From NCBI RefSeq assembly GCF_006152115.1, contig NZ_VDFU01000025.1, positions 1-60,321 of the forward strand: a stretch of DNA of 60,321 nt, read 5' to 3'. The DNA comes from Rubellimicrobium rubrum. Lineage in GTDB: Bacteria; Pseudomonadota; Alphaproteobacteria; Rhodobacterales; Rhodobacteraceae. The notes under the pieces are model-generated. The model did not search any database, was not told the origin of the DNA, and worked only from the letters and a program-made list of their open reading frames with translations. Shown here piece after piece: positions 36,134 to 45,359 of this stretch (the first letter of the stretch is position 1; each line of letters begins with the position of its first letter). Position numbers and translations under genes: made by a program.

Positions 36134-36889
36134 ATGACCACCATCACCCTGATCACCGGCGCCGGCCGCGGCCTTGGCCACAACACGGCCCTCAGCATCG
36201 CTCGTCGTGGGGGCGACGTCGTCCTCACCTATCGCTCGAGCGCGAGCGAGGCTCAGGCCGTTGTGGCGGAGATCATGGCTATGGGTCGCAAAGCGCGCGC
36301 CTTCCAGCTCGACTCGGGCGACATCGCGGCCTTCCCGGCCTTTGCCAAGACCCTTCGCGCCGCCCTGCGTGAGACCTGGGGCCGCGACAACTTCGACGCC
36401 ATCGTCAACAACGCAGGCCACGGCGAATACGCCATGTTCGGCGAGACTACCGAGACGCAGTTCGACGGCCTCTTCGACGTCCACGTCAAGGGCCCATTCT
36501 TCCTCGTGCAGGCTCTTCTGCCACTCCTCGCGGACGGAGGACGCATCATCAACATCGGAACGGGCCTGACCCGCGTCTCCTACCCGGGCTTCTCGGCCTA
36601 TGCCGCCGCCAAGGCCGCAAGCGACATGCTCACCGTCTATATGGCGCGGGAGCTAGGTGCGCGCGGCATCACCGCCAACTCAGTGGCGCCCGGGGCCGTC
36701 GAGACCGACTTCGGCGGCGGCCTCGTGCGCGATACACCCGAGGTCAACAGCCAGTTCGCCGGGTTCACCGCGCTCGGGCGCGTGGGCGTGCCCGACGACA
36801 TCGGCCCCATGATCGCAAGCCTTCTCGGACCGGAGAACCGCTGGGTCACCGGTCAGCGCATCGAGGTCTCGGGCGGCCAAGTGATCTGA
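36134..36889 (+). CDS. Short-chain dehydrogenase/reductase
   Basis: A 251-residue SDR with TGAGRGLG (8-15), NNAGHGEY, the catalytic YAAAK motif and the C-terminal WVTGQRIEVSGGQVI typical of FabG-like enzymes. The ATG at 36134 follows GGAGAC; an upstream reading from 36080 is rejected. It is divergent from AraC at 35014, repeating the AraC/SDR arrangement of the preceding 3 kb. The substrate is unknown; quinone, aldehyde or alcohol reduction is usual for SDRs in this setting. Confidence 0.9.
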   Translation: MTTITLITGAGRGLGHNTALSIARRGGDVVLTYRSSASEAQAVVAEIMAMGRKARAFQLDSGDIAAFPAFAKTLRAALRETWGRDNFDAIVNNAGHGEYAMFGETTETQFDGLFDVHVKGPFFLVQALLPLLADGGRIINIGTGLTRVSYPGFSAYAAAKAASDMLTVYMARELGARGITANSVAPGAVETDFGGGLVRDTPEVNSQFAGFTALGRVGVPDDIGPMIASLLGPENRWVTGQRIEVSGGQVI

Positions 36890-36988
36890 GGCGCAAAGCC
36901 CGCAGGACTGGCGCGGAAGTCGGCCCAGCTGACTGCCCGAGCCACGGCCAGCCCCTGGAAGCTGGCCGTGTCATCTTGCTGCCCGCCA

Positions 36989-37537
36989 TCAGCGCGGCGG
37001 CAGGAACTCGGACCGGAAGCGGGCGGCGAGCGACAGGGCCAGCACCCGCTTGGCCGCGACCTCCTCGGACGAGAGCCGAGGAGCCGGCGCGGTGCGCGAG
37101 GGCAGCCGGTCGCCCACGGCCTCGAAGAACTCCTCCTGGCCGGGGCCCACGCAGAGGCACAGGAAGCGCGCTGCCGTCGCGGACGTCACGCGGAAGCCGT
37201 GCGGGGCGTTGGCCGGGATGTTCAGGCTCTGGCCGGCCCTGAGACGCATGGTCTCGCCCCGGAAGGTCACCTCCAGCTCGCCCTGGAGGACGTGGAACAT
37301 CTCCTCGAAGTCGTGGCGGTGCGGGGGCGGCCCGCCGTTGGGCGGCACCAGCATGTCAATGAGGGCGTAGGCCCCGCCGGTGTCCGAGCCGCGCAGCAGG
37401 ATCGTGTAGGTGCCCGGGCCGATCGCGAGGTGGGTGAGGCCGGGCTCGTCGGGGTCGACGAGCGTGGCGGCGCGCGACAGGTCGTCGGCGGGGAGTTCGG
37501 CGGGGAGTGAGGCAAAGGTCGGGGTTGTGTCGGCCAT
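36989..37537 (-). CDS. Cupin-domain protein
   Basis: A 182-residue single-domain cupin: GGPPPHRHDFEEMFHVLQGELEV (metal-binding His-x-His-x4-Glu pattern) and LRAGQSLNIPANAPHGFRV with the second His. The enzymatic role is unknown; such proteins are often isomerases, quercetinase-like dioxygenases or small sensors. The ATG at 37537 follows CAGGAGGCCGCC. The same frame continues 25 codons upstream into a scar of another gene (37538-37612). Confidence 0.85.
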   Translation of the reverse strand: MADTTPTFASLPAELPADDLSRAATLVDPDEPGLTHLAIGPGTYTILLRGSDTGGAYALIDMLVPPNGGPPPHRHDFEEMFHVLQGELEVTFRGETMRLRAGQSLNIPANAPHGFRVTSATAARFLCLCVGPGQEEFFEAVGDRLPSRTAPAPRLSSEEVAAKRVLALSLAARFRSEFLPPR

Positions 37538-37612
37538 GGCGGCCTCCTGTGAGTGGGCGGGGATTAGGTCGGCGACGGCCTGACCGGTGGCGCCGGTGAC
37601 GAGGATGGTCAT
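37538..37612 (-). pseudogene. N-terminal scar of an NmrA-like NAD(P)-binding protein fused in frame to the cupin
   Basis: The reading from 37612 is MTILVTGATGQAVADLIPA. The first ten residues are a Rossmann Gly-rich loop as in NmrA/NAD(P)H-binding proteins, whose remaining 250 or so residues are absent. It continues in frame into the cupin. A deletion seems to have removed the rest and left the first codons as leader. Confidence 0.55.
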
Positions 37613-38809
37613 GGGAGCTTTCTGGAGTGGGCTGGTTGCGATGAGATCAATATCGGTGGATCAACGATGATCCGACAGACGCTCAATCGGGACAGGGCGT
37701 CTCGCCCATGGGACACAATGCTGGAAGCTAGAGCGCTGACTTCCGCCCGCTCCCGTCGACTGGGTCGCCGATCATCGGCCATCTCGGGCCCCTCGCCACG
37801 GGCCGCATGAACGCCGTCCGTGCCCGCATCTACGCCGAGCGCGACATCGCCGCCTCTCGTCGGGCGGATGTCCGTCGCGAACGTCGGGAGCGGCAGGAGC
37901 GCCACTGGTCTCGGAAGCCGAGCCGGCTGGTCACGGTCGAACGGCGGCCCTCCAGGGGGGAGCCGGTCGTGCCCCTCTCGCGCGGGCCTTCCGGTACCCG
38001 GAACCCGGCGGGAGGGCACCCTCTCTCCCCACTATCACCTGGCTTGGAGCCCCGGAATAACCCTGCCCTCCTCTCTCGACATCGCCGCTTACAGCGACAT
38101 CGAAGCGCTCGCGGCCGCGACTTACGCCCAAGGCCGGGCATGCCTGCACGTCCTACGCACTGTTATGGTTCCGGCTCTGCTCCCCATCCAGCGGTTCAAG
38201 CCGGAGCGAGTCATCCACCTCATCGAGGCGCGCAACCGCGTTGATGATCGGACGGTCACGGAGATCGACATCCTCCTCGACCTTGTGGGCCGACTCGAGG
38301 CTCAGGGCACTGTTCAGGTGACGCGCTGGAGCGACGAGTTCAGGGCCATGTCGGCGAGCCGCGCGCCTTCACCGACACGCGCCGTACGCCCGAGGCCGAG
38401 CGCCTGGCGGAGGCTCAGGCCCACCTTGAGACGCTCCGAGATCTGGCGCAGGCGATCCTTGGCCACGTGCACGCGCAGCGGGCCATCCGGTGTCAGCAGA
38501 GCCGCGGCTGACCAAGACCAAGGGAGGCCCCGGTGAGACGCCCGGGCCGTCACCTTCACGCGGGACCCCTTCAACTGCTTCTTCAGGGGCAGTGGCCACG
38601 CTCACAACTTCCTGTCCGAGGCGCTGATCCCGGCGCCCGGAACAAGGGACAGACATCAGGCGGATCCACCGCCCCTCCTCGACCCCCGCCGCCCTCCTGG
38701 CAGCCAACGACAACGCCGGCGGGGCGACCTCCGCCTCCCTGGCGCTGACCGGCCTCGTGTCGGTGATGGCGCGCGCCTACGTGGCCAAGCTCCTGAAGGA
38801 AGCCCAGAG
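37613..38809. other. Coding debris without an intact gene
   Basis: Several short coding-like stretches on the plus strand change frame and have no clear start. About 37738-37920 reads GHLGPLATGRMNAVRARIYAERD, vaguely like the charged tails of MobA/MobL relaxases. About 38070-38340 is an unrecognised 90-codon stretch. 38640-38830 reads ANDNAGGATSASLALTG and ARAYVAKLLKEAQR, ending at the recombinase start. I cannot assign functions; this looks like the degraded left flank of the recombinase element. Confidence 0.4.
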
Positions 38810-40438
38810 ATGGAGACCCCCAGCCGCAAGGCTCGCCGGGCCGCGGCCGCGATCCAGCGCCAGGCCAAGACCCCGAGCAAGCCCCAGGCAGTCCTCTACA
38901 CCCGCTTCTCCTCGACAAAGCAGAACGAACTATCTGCGGAGGACCAGCTCGCCCTCAACCGCAACACCGCCGAGCGCCAGGATTTCGACGTCGCGGGCGA
39001 GTTGAAGGACTGCGCCCTCTCCGGACGTACCCATCTGCGGTCGCCTCCGGGCATCAGCGCGCTCAAGGCCTTCGTCGACGCCAACGACGTCCAGGTGCTG
39101 GTCGTCGAGAGTGTCGACCGCCTCGGTCGGCGCGCCGCCGATATCGCCAACCTGGCCAGCTGGTTCGAGAGCCGTGGCGTGGAGCTCTGGGCCTCGAACG
39201 GGGGGCGGATCGACTGGAAGTTGGTGCCGTCTCTCGGAGCCGTGGCCGAGCTCCAGTCCCGCGAGACGGGCGACAAGACCCGGCGGGGCGGTGCCAGCGC
39301 CACCAAGAATGGCCGTGTAGCCGCGGGCGTGGCCTACGGCTACTGTGTCATCCACGGCCTCAAGGGAGAGGTGAACCGCGCGGTCGTGCCCGAGGAGGCG
39401 CGGGTCGTGCGCCGTATCTTCTCGGACTACGCGGCCGGTATGTCCGCCCGCTCCATCGCGGACGCGCTCAACTCCGAAGGCATCCCCAGCCCCAAGGGCG
39501 GAACCTGGAACGACTCCACCATCCGCGGCAACGCCAAGAAGCGCGACGGCATGCTTTGCAACGAGGCCTACGTGGGCCTGATCGTCTACGGGCGCAACGA
39601 GCTCCACCGCGACCCAGACACCGGCAATCGCCTCTCCCGCCCCGGATCGGCAGAGGACATCGTCACGGGCGAGCGCCCCGAACTCCAGATCGCCGACGAT
39701 GCAACCTGGAACGAGGTGCAGGACCGGCTGGAGGCCACGCGCGAACATTTCGTGGGTCAGGAGAAGGATCCCACGACGAACCCACTGAACACGGTTCACC
39801 GGGCCAAATACCTCGTCGCCCGCCTCCTGACCTGCGGTTGCTGCGGGGGCGGCTACACCATCGTCGGCAAGGATCGGTATGGCTGCTTCACCCACAGGTC
39901 GAAGGGCGCCTCGGTTTGCAAGAACGGCAAGACCGTCTCGCGCTTCAGGATCGAGGAGCGCGTCTTGCGCCATGTGCGTCGGGGGCTGATCACGCCCGGA
40001 CTGGCGGAAGCCTTCGCGACTGAGGCGACACGCCTTCTCGCGGCCCACAAGGCCGAGGCACAGACGCAGATCAGCAACCTTGCGCCGAACCTCGCGAAGG
40101 TGGAGCGTCGGATCAAATCGCTTCTCGATCAAATCGAAGACGATCCACGCCCTAGTCTGCTGGATCGCCTCGGGAAGCGCGAGACCGAGCGGGACGAGCT
40201 CAGGGCCCACATTGCCTCACAGGCTGCCACCCGCCCTCGGCCCATGGCCCACACACCCGAGGACCTCCGCGCCATCTACGCCGACCAGGTGCGCCGCCTG
40301 GACACCCTGCTGGCCGGCCCGGGTCATGTCATTGAGGCGAACGAGCTCCTGCGCCACCTCATTGCCCGTGTGGTGCTACCCCCCGACCCCGAGGCACCGG
40401 ACGGGCTTGCCGTCGAGCTCCAGGGGGACCTGTCCTGA
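38810..40438 (+). CDS. Large serine recombinase
   Basis: A 542-residue site-specific recombinase. The resolvase domain begins AVLYTRFSSTKQNE with Y-x-R-x-S (Arg32, catalytic Ser34) and has VESVDRLGRRAADIANL. The recombinase domain (about 165-280) has GVAYGYCVIHG and ADALNSEGIPSPKGGTWNDSTI. A zinc beta-ribbon follows (LLTCGCCGGGY ... GASVCKNG), then a coiled-coil and a C-terminal tail. It would integrate or excise an element or plasmid segment. GAAGGA precedes the ATG. Flanking genes are degraded. A CHAT-like gene lies just downstream on the opposite strand. Confidence 0.92.
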   Translation: METPSRKARRAAAAIQRQAKTPSKPQAVLYTRFSSTKQNELSAEDQLALNRNTAERQDFDVAGELKDCALSGRTHLRSPPGISALKAFVDANDVQVLVVESVDRLGRRAADIANLASWFESRGVELWASNGGRIDWKLVPSLGAVAELQSRETGDKTRRGGASATKNGRVAAGVAYGYCVIHGLKGEVNRAVVPEEARVVRRIFSDYAAGMSARSIADALNSEGIPSPKGGTWNDSTIRGNAKKRDGMLCNEAYVGLIVYGRNELHRDPDTGNRLSRPGSAEDIVTGERPELQIADDATWNEVQDRLEATREHFVGQEKDPTTNPLNTVHRAKYLVARLLTCGCCGGGYTIVGKDRYGCFTHRSKGASVCKNGKTVSRFRIEERVLRHVRRGLITPGLAEAFATEATRLLAAHKAEAQTQISNLAPNLAKVERRIKSLLDQIEDDPRPSLLDRLGKRETERDELRAHIASQAATRPRPMAHTPEDLRAIYADQVRRLDTLLAGPGHVIEANELLRHLIARVVLPPDPEAPDGLAVELQGDLS

Positions 40439-40591
40439 GTCCTCATACGCGGCGGGCTTGAGGCCCGGTTCCACCCTCTCCAAGGCTCCCTCCGAGGAGC
40501 ATTTTCTCTTCAGGGGGTAGCACCCTTTTAGCTTACTCGCCGGACGCCCTGAGACGGTGCTGGCATCCAAGGAGACGCGAGCTATCGAGCC

Positions 40592-41256
40592 TCATTCAAC
40601 TACGTGACTGAAGTAACCTTCAATTCGACCATCTTCCGATGTTCTTTCAATTTGAGAAGCTCGACCACCTACCTGTCGATAGTACGCCACCTCAGTCCCG
40701 AACATGATGCATGCCTTCTGCAGGCTAGTCATGAGCTCCTTATGCTTCATACGTCGAGGATCCTCACTAAGCATCATATGATAAACAGCCGGCCAAAAAC
40801 CGCCGCAGTCGTAAAGTTGACATCTGATGTAGGGCCAACAACTGAGAAACACCCTGTTTTTGTTAAAAGATGATCCGTCACATCTTGGTGGACCATAGAG
40901 CATGCCGATAGGAATAGCCTACGGCCATTCAGAGCCAGGTCCAACAAATAGGCCAACTCATCAAAGTCGATCTCTTCGCCATTCGTAGTAACCATGCCTT
41001 CCGGGTCACCGAGGCACGAGAGATGTAGATAACGCGCTCGCGATTTCGCGAATTCATCAAGTGCTTCTTCGAAATCGTTTCTTGTCCGAACATATCGATA
41101 TTGGGGACTTTTGCCGTGGAGACGCAAGACATGCATTATGCTTTGGCCCTCGAAGCTGCCACTGCCCTCATCATCGGGATCCAAAGTTTCGATGATAAAG
41201 ACGTCTGCTTCAGTTGCAGCTTTCTTTGCAGGCTGACGAGCGAGATTTTTGGCCAT
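40592..41256 (-). pseudogene. CHAT/caspase-like protein split by a homopolymer frameshift
   Basis: From the ATG at 41256: a basic leader, then VFIIETLDPDDEG, a variable helix, ARYLHLSCLGDPEGM (about 75-88), IDFDELAYLLDLAL and RRLFLSACSMV (Cys119). This is the CHAT peptidase layout. The usual catalytic His of a H-G motif is Leu here (SCLG), though His78 and Cys81 lie close. The frame closes after AAVFGRLFII at 40774. The expected continuation (WPAVYHMMLSEDPRRMKHKELM) lies one frame away and runs to 40592. One extra T in the T5 run (A run 40795-40799 on the plus strand) would restore it. Lower G+C than its neighbours suggests transfer. Confidence 0.6.
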
Positions 41257-41283
41257 GGAGATATCACCTAAACTTCTGCACAT

Positions 41284-41737
41284 GAAAGATGAGCCGCAAT
41301 CCCCAAAACGCTTAGAAGACTGACTTTCACGACTACTTCGTACAGAAGGGGTAAACTATCAAGTATTAGTCGGCCCATGAGGAGGTGCGAGTCCCTGCAA
41401 CCTCTGGGCGATACGCCAATTGCTGATCATGAATTGAATTTGCGCCGAGGTTGCCGCATCCCGCTTCAGGTCTGCCGTTCAAAAGGAGAAACCAACAGTG
41501 GCGGCCCTCACCTGCTTAAGTCTCCCCGAAAGCCACTTTCGCGCGCCTGTGCAGGCTCGACAAAGCTCAGCCGCTGTTGTCAGTGTTTGGGACCCGAAAC
41601 CTACGCGTGGCAAGCCCAAGGCAAGGCTATGCGGTCGCGTTCTACCGAAAGTTGCGAATGCGACAAGGCCCCCGGGCTTTCGCCTCGGAGGCCTTCTCTG
41701 TCAGTCTTCGTCGACCCATGTCCTGAGTCAACTGTCG
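41284..41737. other. Gene-free stretch
   Basis: An open reading on the plus strand (from 41377) has no recognisable domain and no good ribosome site. Nothing else is supported up to the tRNA fragment at 41738. Confidence 0.45.
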
Positions 41738-41761
41738 GTGGTTGCGGGGGCAGGATTTGGA
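41738..41761 (-). repeat. Copy of a tRNA-fMet 3' end (putative attachment-site remnant)
   Basis: Read on the minus strand, these 24 bases correspond to the T-arm 3' strand, acceptor stem and CCA of bacterial initiator tRNA (…AAATCCTGCCCCCGCAACCA), with one mismatch in the T-loop side (GTCC for GTTC). The rest of the tRNA is absent. Duplicated tRNA 3' ends are the usual trace left by integration into a tRNA gene. The fragment overlaps nothing coding and abuts the hydrolase stop at 41762. Confidence 0.55.
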
Positions 41762-42616
41762 CTATGGCGAACGGCAGTTTAGTCCAGCCACCATGTCAGC
41801 GAGACGTTGGCCGAGCGGGTGGTCGGGGTCAGCTAGGGCCAGGACGATGCTCATGTGGTTGAGGGCAGGTTCGATCCGCAGGTCGGCGTGCAGGTCCTGG
41901 GACCCGAGGAGATCGCTCAGTTGCTGGCCCTGGTCGTGGAACGGTTGGGTTTCCGCCGCGCCCACGACCAGTGTTCGTTGGGGACCCGGATGCTGGGTTG
42001 AGGTGATCGGCGTCCAGGCTGTGGCCTCCTCCGCCGTCATCCGCGCCTCGGACCTCAGAAAGCTGCCAGGGATCTCGGACAGGTCATAAAGGCCGCTCAC
42101 GAGGAGCAGGCCCGCGACGGTCGGGAGAGCGGGCGCGCCCTCCCCCGGGCCGCTGGCGGCCAGATAGGAGGCGAGATGCGCCCCCGCCGAATGCCCGCTG
42201 ACCGTGAACCGGTCCGCGTCGGCGCCGAAGCTGGCGGCGTTGTTGTGCAGCCACTGCGAGCCGCGCCGGACCTGATCGACAAGCGTGGCGAGCCGCGCGC
42301 CGGGCATGAGGTCGTACTCGACCAAGGCCGCGATCCCGCCCGCCTTCAGCACCGGTTCCGCGACGAGTCGGTAGTTGGCCTTCTCTCCCGATCTCCAGTA
42401 GCCGCCATGGACGAACAGGTGGAGCGGCGCGCCGGGGGCGACCCGGTCGCGGAAGATCAGGTCGAGCGTCTCCCGCGGGCCCGGCCCGTAGGGGATGTCA
42501 GCCCGGAGGTTGGCGCGTTTGGTCAGGGCTTGGCTGCGCGAGGCGAACTCGGCCGCGATCGCGTCGAAGTCGGGGACGAAATCCCGAATTCGGTAGGGAT
42601 CCTCGCCGTTTGTCAT
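41762..42616 (-). CDS. Alpha/beta-hydrolase of the arylformamidase/esterase type
   Basis: A 284-residue hydrolase with the oxyanion motif HGGYW (about 71-75) and nucleophile elbow SGHSAGAH (Ser near 141), as in kynurenine formamidase-like esterases; the acid/His part is in DLRIEPALNHMSIV. The ATG at 42616 follows GGGGGAGGACTGGA. It is the last of four minus-strand genes (Ldh_2, iron ADH, ALDH, hydrolase). In this company it may open a lactone or release an acyl group from the imported substrate. Confidence 0.85.
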   Translation of the reverse strand: MTNGEDPYRIRDFVPDFDAIAAEFASRSQALTKRANLRADIPYGPGPRETLDLIFRDRVAPGAPLHLFVHGGYWRSGEKANYRLVAEPVLKAGGIAALVEYDLMPGARLATLVDQVRRGSQWLHNNAASFGADADRFTVSGHSAGAHLASYLAASGPGEGAPALPTVAGLLLVSGLYDLSEIPGSFLRSEARMTAEEATAWTPITSTQHPGPQRTLVVGAAETQPFHDQGQQLSDLLGSQDLHADLRIEPALNHMSIVLALADPDHPLGQRLADMVAGLNCRSP

Positions 42617-42646
42617 TCCAGTCCTCCCCCGCGCCGCAGGCACAAC

Positions 42647-44119
42647 TCAGAAGTCCACGGCGTAATACTTCGCTTCCATGAATTCGAGAATGCCGGTCGT
42701 TCCCCCTTCGCGGCCCAAGCCGCTCTGCTTCGCTCCGCCGAAGGGCGCCGCGGGGTCCGACATAAGGCCGCGGTTAAGGGCGACCATGCCGCTTTCCAGC
42801 GAACGGCCTACCCGGAGCGCGCGCTTGAGGTCGGCGGTGTAGACATAGGCGGCAAGGCCGTATTCGGTGTCGTTGGCGAGCCGGATCGCCTCGGCCTCCT
42901 CGGAGAAGCGGTAGATTGCGGCCACCGGGCCGAAGATCTCCTCGCGCGCCATGGCAGCATCGGCAGGCACGTTGTCGAGGACCGTGGGCGGATAGAAGTT
43001 CCCTGCCCCTGTCATCGCGGCGCCGCCGGTTCGCACCCGCGCGCCCCGTCCCACTGCATCCGTGACCAGCGCCTCGATTTTCGCCACCGCCTTGGCGGTG
43101 ATCATCGGGCCGCACTGCGTCATGGGGTCGGTTCCGGCGCCCACCCGAAGGGCCGCCATCCGTTCGGTCAGCCCGGCCACGAAGGCGTCATGGATGCCGT
43201 CCTGCACGTAGAAACGGTTGGCGGCGGTGCAGGCCTCGCCTGCGTTGCGCATCTTGGCCACCATGGCCCCGTCCAGCGCGGCCGAAAGGTCGGCGTCGTC
43301 GAAGACGAGGAACGGCGCGTTGCCGCCAAGCTCCATGGAGCAGCTCACCACGGACTTGGCGGCCTCCGCGAGAAGCTGGCGCCCGACCGGGGTCGAGCCT
43401 GTGAAGGACAGCTTGCGCACACGCGGGTCGGCCAGGATCGCGGCCACGACGGGCCCGGGCTGCCGGGTCGTCAGGACGTTGACCACGCCGGGCGGCACCC
43501 CGGCCTCCTCCCCCAGCCGCGCCATGGCGAAGGCGGTCAGGGGCGTCTCGCTCGCGGGCTTGAGGATCACCGTGCAACCAGCCGCAAGGGCCGGGCCGAT
43601 CTTGCGCGTGGCCATCGCGGCCGGGAAGTTCCAGGGCGTGATCAGGAGCGACACGCCGATGGGCTCGTGATCCACCAGGATGCGGTTCGCGCCCGAGGGG
43701 GCGGTCCGGAACTCGCCCGGGATGCGCGTCGCCTCCTCGGCGTACCAGCGGAAGAACTCGGCGGCGTAGGCCACCTCGCCCCGCGCATCGGCCAGGGCCT
43801 TGCCGTTTTCGAGAGAGATAAGGACGGCCAGATCCTCGGCGCGTTCGGTCATCAGCGTGAACCAGCGGCGCAGGATCTCGGACCGCTGCCGGGCGGGGGT
43901 GGCGCGCCAGCCTGGCGCGGCGGCGGCGGCGGCCTCCACGGCGGCGAGGCCGACTTCCACCGACGCATCCGGCACCTCGGCCAGGACCGCGCCCGTGGAC
44001 GGGTCTGTGACCGGGATGCCGCCGCCGGGGAGCCAGTGGCCGCCGATGTAGTGCCCTTCGGCATGCAGGGCGGGATCGGAGAAGTCCGGATGGAGGTTGA
44101 GGACGGACGCGAGGGTCAT
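42647..44119 (-). CDS. NAD(P)-dependent aldehyde dehydrogenase (succinate-semialdehyde dehydrogenase-like)
   Basis: A 490-residue aldehyde dehydrogenase. PWNFPAAMATRKIGPALAAGC (NAD-binding), SFTGSTPVGRQL, catalytic Glu in MELGGNAPF and catalytic Cys in GEACTAANRFYV are all present, and the GabD-type ending is clear (AAPFGGAKQSGLGREGG). It oxidises an aldehyde to an acid in the cytoplasm, presumably the product of the iron alcohol dehydrogenase encoded 19 bases upstream. AGGAAGG precedes the ATG. GabD is the nearest family, but the substrate here is set by the operon and unknown. Confidence 0.9.
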   Translation of the reverse strand: MTLASVLNLHPDFSDPALHAEGHYIGGHWLPGGGIPVTDPSTGAVLAEVPDASVEVGLAAVEAAAAAAPGWRATPARQRSEILRRWFTLMTERAEDLAVLISLENGKALADARGEVAYAAEFFRWYAEEATRIPGEFRTAPSGANRILVDHEPIGVSLLITPWNFPAAMATRKIGPALAAGCTVILKPASETPLTAFAMARLGEEAGVPPGVVNVLTTRQPGPVVAAILADPRVRKLSFTGSTPVGRQLLAEAAKSVVSCSMELGGNAPFLVFDDADLSAALDGAMVAKMRNAGEACTAANRFYVQDGIHDAFVAGLTERMAALRVGAGTDPMTQCGPMITAKAVAKIEALVTDAVGRGARVRTGGAAMTGAGNFYPPTVLDNVPADAAMAREEIFGPVAAIYRFSEEAEAIRLANDTEYGLAAYVYTADLKRALRVGRSLESGMVALNRGLMSDPAAPFGGAKQSGLGREGGTTGILEFMEAKYYAVDF

Positions 44120-44138
44120 GGCTGGGCCTTCCTGGGCA

Positions 44139-45338
44139 TCAGTGGACTAGGGCCAGGTCGCCCGCATAGGCGGCGGCGACGAGGCGGCGCATTCCGATCC
44201 GGTCAATCGGGCGCGGGTTGTTCTGGATCAGGCGCTCGATCCCGCAGGACTGGTCTGCGACCCAGTCGATGCGATCCTCGCGGAGGCCCAGCGCCTTGAG
44301 GGAGCCGGGGATGCCGATGCGCGCGAAGAGGGCGGCGATGGCCGGGATGACCTCCTCCGCCTGCGCCAGACCGATGACCGACGCGATCTCCTGGAGCTCG
44401 GGCGCGATGGCGGGCCGGTTCCACTCCATCACATAGGGCATGAGGCAGGCGACGCCGGTCCCGTGCGCCGTGTGGGTCGAGGCTCCGATCGGGTACTGGA
44501 TGGCATGAGCTGCCGCCGTTCCGGCAACCCCGAAGGCTAGTCCGGCGAAGGTGGCGCCCATCATGACCTTGGCGCGCGCCGTGCGGTCCGACCCATCGGC
44601 ACAGGCCGCCTCCAGTCCTTCCCACAGGAGGGCTATGGCCTGGAGAGCAAACCGATCCGACATCGCGTTCTTGCCGACGAAGACGCGCTCGGTCGCCAGT
44701 TGGGCGGTGACCGGGCGGCGGACGGCGGTAAAGGCCTCGATGGCATGGGTCAGCGCGTCGGCCCCCGCGATGGCGGTGAGGGCGGGGGGACAGGTCAGAG
44801 TGAGCTCGGGATCGCAGATGGCCGCGATGGGGATGAGGTAAGGGCTGGAGACGCCGACCTTGAGGCTGCGCTCGCTGTCGGACAGGACCGCGACCGGAGT
44901 GACCTCGGACCCAGTACCCGCTGTCGTGGGAACAGCGATCAGCGGCAGGATCGGACTTGGGACCTTGAGCTCGCCGTAGTAGTCCTGCGGCCGCCCGCCA
45001 TGGGTTAAGAGGAGCGCGATGCACTTCGCGAGATCAAGGCAGGACCCGCCCCCTACCCCGATGACGAGGTCGGGCGCAAAGGGTCGCGCCGCCTCGGAGC
45101 AGGCGAGCGCGGAGTCGACTGGCACGTCCGGCAGCGCCCCCGCCTCGACCTGCACCTCCACGCTACTCCTGCGGAGATCCTCGACCAATTTAAGGAAAGC
45201 TGGGTCCGTGGCCAGCCGCGCGTCTGTCACCACGAGCGCCCGCCGCCCCAGCCGACGCGCGACAGTCGCCAGGGCCTGCCGCTGGCCGTAGCCGAACAGC
45301 AGCTCCCGAGGCGCCCTGATCGTCCCAAAAAGATCCAT
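44139..45338 (-). CDS. Iron-containing alcohol dehydrogenase
   Basis: A 399-residue group III alcohol dehydrogenase: GGGSCLDLAKCIALLL (dinucleotide site, about 97-112), PTTAGTGSEVTPVAV, the metal ligands Asp and His around ADALTHAIEAF, and the further His ligands in AAHAIQYPIGASTHTAHG. It interconverts an alcohol and an aldehyde or ketone. GAGGGACGA precedes the ATG. It lies between the Ldh_2-type dehydrogenase and the aldehyde dehydrogenase with short gaps, so it is co-transcribed. Confidence 0.92.
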   Translation of the reverse strand: MDLFGTIRAPRELLFGYGQRQALATVARRLGRRALVVTDARLATDPAFLKLVEDLRRSSVEVQVEAGALPDVPVDSALACSEAARPFAPDLVIGVGGGSCLDLAKCIALLLTHGGRPQDYYGELKVPSPILPLIAVPTTAGTGSEVTPVAVLSDSERSLKVGVSSPYLIPIAAICDPELTLTCPPALTAIAGADALTHAIEAFTAVRRPVTAQLATERVFVGKNAMSDRFALQAIALLWEGLEAACADGSDRTARAKVMMGATFAGLAFGVAGTAAAHAIQYPIGASTHTAHGTGVACLMPYVMEWNRPAIAPELQEIASVIGLAQAEEVIPAIAALFARIGIPGSLKALGLREDRIDWVADQSCGIERLIQNNPRPIDRIGMRRLVAAAYAGDLALVH

Positions 45339-45359
45339 TCGTCCCTCGCGAAGGTTGGG

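Noticed and set aside
37820-38536. A 238-codon open frame in the debris before the recombinase
   Set aside because: No ribosome site or domain; its ends are low-complexity Arg/Pro/Ser typical of out-of-frame high-G+C DNA, and only a central stretch looks coding.
40439-40591. Attachment site directly after the serine recombinase
   Set aside because: I looked for a short repeat matching the other flank and found none that I could defend by eye.
42176-44299. A 707-codon open frame opposite the aldehyde dehydrogenase
   Set aside because: It is a mirror of high-G+C third-position bias: its translation has no domains, and the opposite strand encodes a complete, motif-rich ALDH.
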